DNA of 41,511 bases from Haloarcula vallismortis ATCC 29715 (GTDB lineage Archaea; Halobacteriota; Halobacteria; Halobacteriales; Haloarculaceae). The translations under genes and the position numbers were made by a program. Below the pieces are notes generated by a model. It did no database searches. It was not told the DNA's origin and saw only the letters and a list, made by a program, of their open reading frames with translations. The stretch is taken from positions 1-41,511 of the forward strand of contig NZ_AOLQ01000005.1 in the NCBI RefSeq assembly GCF_000337775.1. The letters run 5' to 3'. This document shows positions 17,441 to 24,627 of this stretch, one piece after another (position 1 is the first letter of the stretch; every line of letters starts with the position of its first letter).

Positions 17441-18274
17441 ATGACAGTCGAATCTGACTGGGACGACTGGCTCCCGCGTGCGGTGGAGTCGGCGACGCCT
17501 GACGGGCTGGCGATCTGGTATCTTGGCTGTAACGGCTTCATCGTAAAATCCAGCGGTGGGACGACCATCTTCATCGACCCGTACCTCGGCACGGGCGACC
17601 CGCCGCGAACCGTCCGCATGGTGCCGGTGCCGTTCAATCCCGAGGATGTCACCGAGTGTGACGCGATTCTTGGTACCCACGAACACACTGACCACGTTCA
17701 CGGGCCGTCCCAGGCCCCGATTCTCGCTGGGACAGGCGCGGACTACTACACGACCGACAGCGGTCACGATGTCATCCGGGAGGAGGCGTGGCTGGAGAAC
17801 TACAGCGTCACAGACGACCAACTCCACGAAGTCACGGAGGGCGACACGCTCGAAATCGGCGACGTGACCGTCCACGTCGAACCGGCCAACGACCCCGACG
17901 CCGAGCATCCGGTGTCGTACATATTCGAGCATGACTCCGGGACGTTCTTCCACGGCGGCGACGCCCGCCCCGGTGAGTTCGAGTCCGTCGGCGAGCGCTA
18001 CGATATCGACGTCGGCGTCCTCGCGTTCGGGACTGTCGGGATGATCGACGACAAGGAGACCGGCGAACCCGTCCGGACACGGTGGTACAACGACGAGAAC
18101 ATGATCATCGAAGCCGCAAACGAACTCGAACTGGACACCCTCATCCCGACCCACTGGGATATGTGGAAGGGGATGACGACGGAGCCGACCGTCCTGCACA
18201 ACCACGCCAACAGCTTCGAGTATCCCTCGACGCTTTCAATCATTGAAATCGGCGACCGGTACAACCTCGACTGA
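17441..18274 (+). CDS. UlaG-like metallo-beta-lactamase-fold hydrolase
   Basis: A 277-aa MBL-fold enzyme close in layout to UlaG, the L-ascorbate-6-phosphate lactonase. The family core is seen as WYLGCNGFIVKSSGGTTIFI, the metal motif THEHTDHVHG (HxHxDH), HGGDARPGEF with the bridging Asp, and the late ligand His in LIPTHWDMW. The ATG at 17441 (MTVESDWDDW) is preferred over the GTG at 17426. UlaG needs Mn2+; the real substrate here is unknown, because no other ascorbate genes are near. No signal peptide. It shares a divergent intergenic region with the stress-protein gene. Confidence 0.8.
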   Translation: MTVESDWDDWLPRAVESATPDGLAIWYLGCNGFIVKSSGGTTIFIDPYLGTGDPPRTVRMVPVPFNPEDVTECDAILGTHEHTDHVHGPSQAPILAGTGADYYTTDSGHDVIREEAWLENYSVTDDQLHEVTEGDTLEIGDVTVHVEPANDPDAEHPVSYIFEHDSGTFFHGGDARPGEFESVGERYDIDVGVLAFGTVGMIDDKETGEPVRTRWYNDENMIIEAANELELDTLIPTHWDMWKGMTTEPTVLHNHANSFEYPSTLSIIEIGDRYNLD

Positions 18275-18347
18275 AAGCGGCCTACTGGTGGCACACGGAC
18301 GGACTGCCCGGCATTCCGGGATCACGGCCTGTTCCTGTTACTGAGAG

Positions 18348-18422
18348 TACGTGTACGTATTATATTAACCGGCAGCATGTAGAAAAAAGTCGTAAATGTT
18401 GGTCAGGTACGTACCTTTAATA
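18348..18422 (+). promoter_or_regulatory. Double promoter with GTACGTAC elements
   Basis: Two modules, each a GTACGT-rich element touching a TATA box: GTACGTGTACGTA then TTATATTAA (18348-18367), and the 12-bp perfect palindrome AGGTACGTACCT (18405-18416) then TTTAATA (18416-18422). The second box lies about 27 nt before the ATG at 18446. The palindrome covers the BRE position, so a protein bound there would block TFB. Confidence 0.5.
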
Positions 18423-18445
18423 CTATTGCTGAGACCATACAGACC

Positions 18446-19549
18446 ATGAGCAATTCGCAAGCCTACGACGAAGTCACTGTCGCCGCAGATGGCGTGACAG
18501 TGACCAAGCGGTTCGAGGCGGACGAGTTCCCTGTGCCTGCCATAGCGTTTAATCTCACGTCACGACGGTCCGTTCCGGTGACAGTCAGGTTGGTTGACAC
18601 CGTTCCGGAGGATGTCGCCGTCGAGGATCTGGGCTTTCATCCCGAGTACGGCAGCGAGTACTGGGACATCAACGAAGACCGGATCGCCTTCGAAAAGGAA
18701 CTCGAACCCGAAGCCGATTACACGACCGTCTACGGTATCCGTGCGACGGGAACTGACGACGTCGAGAAGTTCCTGACGGAACCCGAAATCGAGAATGTGG
18801 ACCCGCCCCTAGACGAGGATGAGGAGGACCTCGTCGGTGGCGGTGACGAGGCCGTTCGCGATGTCATCGCCGGCGACGCCGACAGTGTTCCCGGCCTCGA
18901 AGAAGATGACGACGAGGACATCGAGACGTTGGACCTCTCGGACCCGAATAACCCTGATTCAAGCGTCGAAGCGCCCGAAGAGAGCAACGCCGCACCGGCA
19001 GATTCCGAGGTACAGTCTGGCGCCGTCGTCGCGACGATGGCACAGGAAATCCGCGATCAGAATGTCTCCCCCGAAGACGTGAAGCTCCTCAAGCGCGCTC
19101 TTGACGCTGTCTCCGAAGCTGAAGATGACGGTGACACCGGCGGCGTCAACGACGCCCGAATCCAACGTATCCAGAGCGACGTCGCGGATCTCCGTGCCTA
19201 CACCGATGCGCTCGAAGAATTCCTCGAAGAGAACGGGACTGGCGAGGACATGATTGAGGAGTTCGGCGAGCGTCTCGACTCCTTCGAAACGGCTCTAGAG
19301 AACTTCCAAGACGAGGTCCAGTCGGCGACGGAGACAGCCACGGCTGCCTCCGATCAGGTCGACGACCTCTCCGAGGAAGTCGAGAGCGTCGAAGGGCAGC
19401 TCGATGACCTCGAAGACGACATCAAAACCGTCCGCGAGGAGATCGACGATGGCGAACTGGCTGACCGGATCGACGAAACCGAATCGGAGATCGAGGAACT
19501 CAAAGAGTGGCGCGAACAGCTGTCGTCGGTCATCGGCGGCGGCGACTAA
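18446..19549 (+). CDS. Acidic coiled-coil protein of unknown function
   Basis: A 367-aa highly acidic protein I do not recognise. Residues 1-115 look beta-rich (VTVAADGVTVTKRFEADEF, then SRRSVPVTVRLVDTVPED), like a small immunoglobulin-type or transthyretin-type domain. Residues about 116-200 are a disordered Asp/Glu linker. Residues about 200-230 contain GAVVATMAQEIRDQNVSPED. Residues about 235-362 are a long coiled coil with heptads (LEEFLEEN, VDDLSEEVESVEGQLDDLED). No signal peptide or membrane helix. A scaffold or structural role is possible. Its promoter is unusually elaborate. It is followed 39 nt later by the HisG-like gene on the same strand. Confidence 0.75.
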   Translation: MSNSQAYDEVTVAADGVTVTKRFEADEFPVPAIAFNLTSRRSVPVTVRLVDTVPEDVAVEDLGFHPEYGSEYWDINEDRIAFEKELEPEADYTTVYGIRATGTDDVEKFLTEPEIENVDPPLDEDEEDLVGGGDEAVRDVIAGDADSVPGLEEDDDEDIETLDLSDPNNPDSSVEAPEESNAAPADSEVQSGAVVATMAQEIRDQNVSPEDVKLLKRALDAVSEAEDDGDTGGVNDARIQRIQSDVADLRAYTDALEEFLEENGTGEDMIEEFGERLDSFETALENFQDEVQSATETATAASDQVDDLSEEVESVEGQLDDLEDDIKTVREEIDDGELADRIDETESEIEELKEWREQLSSVIGGGD

Positions 19550-19588
19550 CCGAACTCGTTTTACCGATCCCCCGTCTGTGCCTGCATA

Positions 19589-20485
19589 ATGACGACGACG
19601 AGAGTGGCTGTGCCGCGCAAGGGCCGGCCCCTCGAAGCAGTGCTGGAGCGACTCGCCGGGCGCACAGGGACGACCGACCTGGCCGACGATATCATCTCGA
19701 CGCTTCGCTACGAGAAGGCCGTCACCAAGGGCAATCAGGACGCGGTCGCCGACGTGTACCGTCGCATCAGCGACTACTCCTCGCTCGATGAGCCATACAG
19801 GCCAGAATACACGCTACTCCGTGACGACCGCGACGGGATGCCTCGACGGATCGTCTTCGATAGTGTCACAATTCCGACAGAACACGGCGATGTCCAGCTA
19901 GTCGGCCGCGAGGAGCCGTTCCGGGCGCTCCGGACCCACGAGTTCGCGCTCGGGTTCGACAGCGCGGACCTCGTTCTCGAAGAGGTCGTCCAGCTTCGGG
20001 ACGACCCACTGACCGCCATTCACGAAATCAACGACCGTATCGACCCGCTGGACACGGACGTACGGGTCGTGACCGGGCTGGGTGATACGGTGTACCACAC
20101 CCTGCTGGCGACGCCGGAAGTGCTGGACTCACAGGACGGCCCCCTCGACCGGGCTTTTGTTACCAACTACGAAGGCGACCTCTGTATCTCGCCGCGCTAC
20201 GAGCGACTCGTCGAAGCCGTCCTCGGGACGAGCGCGCTCGACGGGGTCTCCTTTACCTATCCGACGGAAGGCGGCGAGGAGGAGGAAGACATCGCGGCAA
20301 CCGGTCTCGGCGTCTACCTCACTGTCACGGGGTCGACCGCACGCGACCACGGCCTCGAACTCGGCGAGCGGTTGTTCCCCAGCGAGACCGTGCTTCTGGA
20401 AAACGCTCACGAGCGTACCGAGACGACGAAACAGGTCGCCAGTCTGTTCGAGGAGCCCGAAGAAACGGCGCTGCAGTCGGTCTAA
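19589..20485 (+). CDS. Conserved haloarchaeal-type protein, possible remote HisG likeness
   Basis: A 298-aa soluble protein not securely recognised. Its start, TRVAVPRKGRPLEAVLERLAGR, resembles the first strand-loop-helix of ATP phosphoribosyltransferase HisG, and LGFDSADLVLEEV resembles a ligand-binding loop of that fold. The PRPP-binding motif of HisG is not clear, so catalysis cannot be claimed. The C-terminal part (about 190-298) has GDLCISPRYERLVEAVL and a Glu-rich loop. It lies 39 nt downstream of the coiled-coil gene and may be co-transcribed. Alternatives: a periplasmic-binding-protein-like fold without enzymatic function. Confidence 0.65.
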   Translation: MTTTRVAVPRKGRPLEAVLERLAGRTGTTDLADDIISTLRYEKAVTKGNQDAVADVYRRISDYSSLDEPYRPEYTLLRDDRDGMPRRIVFDSVTIPTEHGDVQLVGREEPFRALRTHEFALGFDSADLVLEEVVQLRDDPLTAIHEINDRIDPLDTDVRVVTGLGDTVYHTLLATPEVLDSQDGPLDRAFVTNYEGDLCISPRYERLVEAVLGTSALDGVSFTYPTEGGEEEEDIAATGLGVYLTVTGSTARDHGLELGERLFPSETVLLENAHERTETTKQVASLFEEPEETALQSV

Positions 20486-20497
20486 AACGGATTCGAT

Positions 20498-21442
20498 TCA
20501 GAGACGCCGTCGCTGGATGAGCTTCGCAGCGATGCCGACAGGCACGACGACCCACGCTACAAGTGCCGCGGCGACCATTGGAGTGGTCAGCCCGGCCTGT
20601 GCGAGGACACTCCCGAAGCCGCCGGCGACCACATCCACTTGCGAGAGCGCGAGCACGCGGAAGCAGTCCACGGGGTTGAGTAGTATCGTGGCGGCGATAG
20701 CGCCCGACCCGAGGTCGAAGCCCGCGACGGCACCCAGTGCGACCAGGTCGTGCAACAGCGCGACCCACAGCCAGATGGCCAGCGCCGCACCGAGTGCGTG
20801 CGTTTTCGTCCGTGCGACCGTCGAGACCAGCACTGATACGCCGAGCATCGCACAGGCGGTCAGCACAGCAGCGAGCGCGACAGCCGCGTACGGGCCGACG
20901 CTGGCGAGACCGATGTGGCGAACGGTCAACAGCGCGCCGGGAACGAATCCCAGCAACATCGCGCCGGACAGCACCGCCGCGCGACCGACGGCAATGCCGA
21001 CGACGACACGGCCTTTCGTCACCGGGAGCGCGAGCAGGAGTTCCAGCGAGCCGCGCTCGTCGGCCCCGACGATGGCGTCGTACCCGACCGCCAGCGCGGT
21101 CAGGGGGACGAGGTAGACGCCCAGTTCGGCGATGGTCGCGATCACCGCGTCGAAGCGACCCGGGCCGACCGAACTCGCACCGAACTGGACGACTGCGGCG
21201 GTAAAGAGGCCGAACAGCAGCGCCACGCCGAGCGCCCATCGGCTTCGGACCGCGAGCCGGTACTCCCGGCGAGCGATAGTGAGGAGGCTGTTGTCGGCAA
21301 GCCGGGCGAGCGCGAAGTCGTCGGTCGCGGTTGTCGTCGCGTTCTCCTCGGTTCCGCCGTCGTGTAACCGAGTCGCCGGAGTGTCAGCCGCGACAACCCC
21401 GCCGTCGGGGGTCGGGTCGGCCGAGGACTTGCCGTCGCTCAT
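20498..21442 (-). CDS. nosY: NosY-type ABC transporter permease
   Basis: A 314-aa membrane subunit of the NosFY ABC system. The N-terminal 70 residues are an acidic cytoplasmic tail; the stretch LLTIARREYRLAVRSRWALG precedes the first helix, as in ABC-2 permeases. Six or so hydrophobic helices follow (for example GVALLFGLFTAAVVQFGA, LGVYLVPLTALAVGYDAIVG, AALAIWLWVALLHDLVALGA). It works with NosF and NosD in maturing the tetranuclear copper-sulfide centre of N2O reductase. Its ATG overlaps the nosF stop by 4 nt. Last gene of the operon. Confidence 0.85.
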   Translation of the reverse strand: MSDGKSSADPTPDGGVVAADTPATRLHDGGTEENATTTATDDFALARLADNSLLTIARREYRLAVRSRWALGVALLFGLFTAAVVQFGASSVGPGRFDAVIATIAELGVYLVPLTALAVGYDAIVGADERGSLELLLALPVTKGRVVVGIAVGRAAVLSGAMLLGFVPGALLTVRHIGLASVGPYAAVALAAVLTACAMLGVSVLVSTVARTKTHALGAALAIWLWVALLHDLVALGAVAGFDLGSGAIAATILLNPVDCFRVLALSQVDVVAGGFGSVLAQAGLTTPMVAAALVAWVVVPVGIAAKLIQRRRL

Positions 21443-22422
21443 GCCGGCTCACCTCCCGAATCCTCGGTCGCTATCGGCCGTGTGCCATCGCCGCTGTGAC
21501 TACTCTCACTCACAGCCTCGTGGAACGCGGCTTCGAGGCCGGGTTCACGGACCTCGAACCGGTCGATGTCGTGTGCTTCCCCGACGGCGGTCAGCAGGTC
21601 GTAGGCGTCGGCCGGTGTGGTCCGTGCTGTCACGTCTGTGCCGGCCCGGGCGATGCTGGTCGCTGCTTCGAAATCCTGCAACTCGGCTGCCGCATCGCTT
21701 GCATCCCCTTCGGACGCAAGCGACAGCGACACCGTTACCTCGTCGGCGGCGGCGCGGCGAAGCTCCTCGACCGGTCCCGCCGTGGCGACTCGCCCGTCAG
21801 CGATGATGACGGCCTCCGAGCAGAGCCGCTGAATCTCCCCGAGCGCGTGTGAGGAGAAGACGATAGTCACGTCGGTTTCGGCCGCCAGGGACTCCACGAC
21901 CTCATGGAACGCCCGGATTCCGTCGGGGTCCAGTCCCGCGGTCGGTTCGTCGAGTATCAGCACGGCCGGCTCGCCGACGAGCGCCGTGCCGAGGCCGAGT
22001 CGGCGGTTCATCCCGTTGGAGTAGCCGCCGACGCGGCGGTCCGCGGCCTCGGCGAGGCCGACGGTGTGGAGGATGCGCTCGACGTGGTGGGCTCGCTCCG
22101 TGCTCGGCACCGAGCGCATCCGCGCGTGGAAGCGGAGTATCTCGCGGCCGGTCAGGCTCGGCGGGAAGCCGGCGTGTTCGGGCAGGTAGCGAACACGTTC
22201 GCGGACGGTCGTTCCGTCGGTCGGGTCCGCACCGGCGACGGAGACGCTGCCGTCGTCGGGTCGGTTCAATCCGGCGAGCAGTTTGAACAGGGTCGTCTTG
22301 CCGGCCCCGTTCGTGCCGAACACGCCGAGGGTCGCCCCCTGTTCGACGGACAGACTCAGTCCGTCGAGGGCCTGCACGTCGCCGTAGGCTTTCGATACGT
22401 CGTCGACTTCAATCACGTTCAT
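21439..22422 (-). CDS. nosF: NosF-type ABC transporter ATPase
   Basis: A 327-aa ATPase. Walker A is FGTNGAGKTTLFK, the Q-loop region is VRYLPEHAGFPPSLTGREI, the signature is VGGYSNGMNRRLGLG and Walker B is VLILDEPTAGLDPDG. The C-terminal 110 residues form a regulatory extension usual in ABC-2 ATPases. It pairs with the overlapping NosY permease. The ATG at 22422 (MNVIEVDDVSKAY) is chosen; a longer in-frame start (to 22470) would overlap nosD by 62 nt and add an unusual basic leader. With this start it overlaps the nosD end by 14 nt. Confidence 0.9.
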   Translation of the reverse strand: MNVIEVDDVSKAYGDVQALDGLSLSVEQGATLGVFGTNGAGKTTLFKLLAGLNRPDDGSVSVAGADPTDGTTVRERVRYLPEHAGFPPSLTGREILRFHARMRSVPSTERAHHVERILHTVGLAEAADRRVGGYSNGMNRRLGLGTALVGEPAVLILDEPTAGLDPDGIRAFHEVVESLAAETDVTIVFSSHALGEIQRLCSEAVIIADGRVATAGPVEELRRAAADEVTVSLSLASEGDASDAAAELQDFEAATSIARAGTDVTARTTPADAYDLLTAVGEAHDIDRFEVREPGLEAAFHEAVSESSHSGDGTRPIATEDSGGEPA

Positions 22423-23800
22423 AGTAGTGCCTCCAGTTCTCGTGGGGTGGTTCGGTGAGCGGGCGGGCATCGACGACGCCGGGCGACTGGACGACCGGCA
22501 CGGACGACTCGGCCAGTCGAACGGCGTCGAAGGCCGGGCTGCTGGCGAACACCCGCGCGGCGGGCTTCTCTGCAGTGACCTGCTGAACGGTCCCGGCCGG
22601 CTGGTAGCGGGTGTCGCCGACGCCGTCGTCGTCGATATCGGTCGGGTTCGCCCGGGACCAGTAGTTCCCGACGCTCTCGTTCCAGTGGACCTGATCGCTC
22701 ATCACCGCCAGCACCGGTCGGTTGTTGCGGATGAAACTGTTCTCCGTCACGGTGCCGTCGGTGCTGCCCGCGGCGATGTGGACGCCCACGTCGTTGCCCA
22801 CGATGAGGTTGCCGACGATGCGGTTGCTGACGGAGTTGTAGACGAACAGCCCGTTCTCGTTGTCGACGAGGTGGTTGCCCCGGATGTCCGTGTCGTCGAT
22901 GCTCTTGACGAGGATGCCGTGGCCGGACTGCCCGCTGTTGTTGACCGCGATGTTGTCCTCGATGACGAGATGTTTCGACACCATCAGCGCGTACCCGACG
23001 TCGTTGTCGAAGGCGGTGTTGTCCCGCAGGTGGCAGTCGTCGGAGTACATGTAGTGGACGCCGTACCGGAGGTCCCACATGGTGTTGCTGGTCGCGTTCA
23101 CGTCTTTCGCCCAGTTGTAGTAGAGCCCGTCCCGGACGGTGGTGATGTCGTTGTCCCGGATGACGCTGTCTTCGGTCTTCCAGATCTGGATGCCGTTGCC
23201 GCGCTCGGTCAACTGCCGTATCTCCTCGCGGCCGGCGATGGTGTTGTTGCGGATCTCGGCGTTGTCGACGCCGTCGAGCCAGATCCCGAACGTCATGTCG
23301 GTGACGCGGCTGTCGCGGACAGTGACATCGCTGGCGTTGACAAATATCGCGGCGTCGTTCGTCGCCGTGCTGTAGCCGCTGTTGCGGATCCAGAGGTCCG
23401 TGACGGTGACGCCCTGCGCTTCAACGGCGAGCACATCTCCCTCGCCGTCGCCGTGCAGCAGCGCCGACCCGGGACCGCTCCCGGCCAGCGTGACGTTCGG
23501 CGTCGTCACGACGAGCGTCTCGTCGAAGCGACCGTCGAGCGTGACGGTGTCACCGGGATCGGCGGCGTCGACCGCCGCCTGCGCGCTGTCGTACGTCTCG
23601 TCGTCGACCGTCGCGGTGCCGTCGGCCGACGGGGCGCTGAACGAGTCGGTGTCGGGCACGTCGGGGTCGAAGGCGAGGTCGTCGCGGGCGTCGTCGGTAG
23701 CGCCGGCACTGGCCATGCCGACGGCGACGACCGACAGCACGAGCAGGACCACAGTACCGATGGCGAACACACGCTCGAAATCGTGGGACAGTAGGCTCAT
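22409..23800 (-). CDS. nosD: NosD-type right-handed beta-helix copper-maturation protein
   Basis: A 463-aa exported protein. Residues 10-33 are a Sec-type signal or anchor (FAIGTVVLLVLSVVAVGMAS). Residues about 65-390 are repeated beta-helix turns of the NosD/CASH type, with ladders such as NRIVGNLIVGNDVGVHI and NAEIRNNTIAG. NosD works outside the membrane with NosFY to supply sulfur or assemble the CuZ centre of NosZ. The ATG overlaps the stop of the upstream membrane-protein gene by 4 nt. Confidence 0.9.
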   Translation of the reverse strand: MSLLSHDFERVFAIGTVVLLVLSVVAVGMASAGATDDARDDLAFDPDVPDTDSFSAPSADGTATVDDETYDSAQAAVDAADPGDTVTLDGRFDETLVVTTPNVTLAGSGPGSALLHGDGEGDVLAVEAQGVTVTDLWIRNSGYSTATNDAAIFVNASDVTVRDSRVTDMTFGIWLDGVDNAEIRNNTIAGREEIRQLTERGNGIQIWKTEDSVIRDNDITTVRDGLYYNWAKDVNATSNTMWDLRYGVHYMYSDDCHLRDNTAFDNDVGYALMVSKHLVIEDNIAVNNSGQSGHGILVKSIDDTDIRGNHLVDNENGLFVYNSVSNRIVGNLIVGNDVGVHIAAGSTDGTVTENSFIRNNRPVLAVMSDQVHWNESVGNYWSRANPTDIDDDGVGDTRYQPAGTVQQVTAEKPAARVFASSPAFDAVRLAESSVPVVQSPGVVDARPLTEPPHENWRHYYERD

Positions 23801-24597
23801 GGGCGGGTTCCTGACTGGTCGGTTTCAACCGCGGCAGTGGTCGGGCGGTGCGGAGCGTCGTCCTCATCGTCGCTGTCGCCGTCGCGGCCGATGCGGTTCC
23901 GGACAGCGTCGGGAAGGCCGGTCAGCCCTCCGCGCAGTCGTCCCGGAAGCTCGCCGAACGTCACGGGCTGGTCGCGGTAGTAGTACGACACCGCAAGCAG
24001 TCCGACGGCCGCGGTGGCCATGTACGCGCCGAGGCCGAACCGGGAGACGCTGGTGATGTTGGCGACCTGGTACTGGCCCCACAGCGGCGGCGTGAAGCCG
24101 TCGACGCCCATCACCGGCGCGCCGGGATCGAGCGTGTGGCCGGCCTGCCAGAGCCGGTACTGGATATCGGCCAGCATCACGGTGAACACCAGCACGGTCC
24201 CGCCGAACTGGTATTTCAGGCCGCGCTTGAGTTTGGCAGTGGTCGGGGCGATTGCGACAAACACCGACAGCAGCGACACGGCGATGAACGCGACCGGCCC
24301 CAGCGACCACTCGGGCACCTTGATGGCCCGCTCGTTCACCGGGAAGTTCGGCTCTAACAGCACCGGGTCCGGGAAATAAAAGCCGATGTAGTGGTTCAGC
24401 CGCGCCATCTCGGTGAAGTCCCCGGTCAGCCGCGGGTATGCGTACAGTGAGACGTGGAGCGTCGTACTGGGGTACTGGACTGCGTCGACGCTGATTCGCC
24501 ACATCGGGAACGCGAGCGCCGCGACGAACAGCAGCGCCGCTACCACGGGGAGGCCACGTCGAATCTCGCGGAAGTCGTCGAGGGTGGGTCGTTGCAT
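23797..24597 (-). CDS. Unknown membrane protein of the nos operon
   Basis: A 266-aa integral membrane protein, not NosL (no lipobox or Cu motif) and not NosR (no flavin or Fe-S domains). Four helices are visible: about 13-34, 97-120, 128-150 and 195-215. The long loop between helices 1 and 2 (about residues 35-95) and the one between 3 and 4 probably face outside and are rich in aromatics (LNHYIGFYFPDPVLLEPNFP; FTPPLWGQYQ). The C-terminus is a charged cytoplasmic tail. It sits between nosZ (30 nt away) and nosD (4-nt overlap), so a role in N2O reductase assembly or electron delivery is a strong contextual inference, with mechanism unknown. Confidence 0.75.
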   Translation of the reverse strand: MQRPTLDDFREIRRGLPVVAALLFVAALAFPMWRISVDAVQYPSTTLHVSLYAYPRLTGDFTEMARLNHYIGFYFPDPVLLEPNFPVNERAIKVPEWSLGPVAFIAVSLLSVFVAIAPTTAKLKRGLKYQFGGTVLVFTVMLADIQYRLWQAGHTLDPGAPVMGVDGFTPPLWGQYQVANITSVSRFGLGAYMATAAVGLLAVSYYYRDQPVTFGELPGRLRGGLTGLPDAVRNRIGRDGDSDDEDDAPHRPTTAAVETDQSGTRP

Positions 24598-24627
24598 GGC
24601 TGGACACCTCCGAGATGGGTTGTGGCG

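Noticed and set aside
22427..23794. 455-aa plus-strand frame opposite nosD
   Set aside because: Val/Asp-rich low-complexity shadow typical of GC-rich antisense; nosD is unambiguous.
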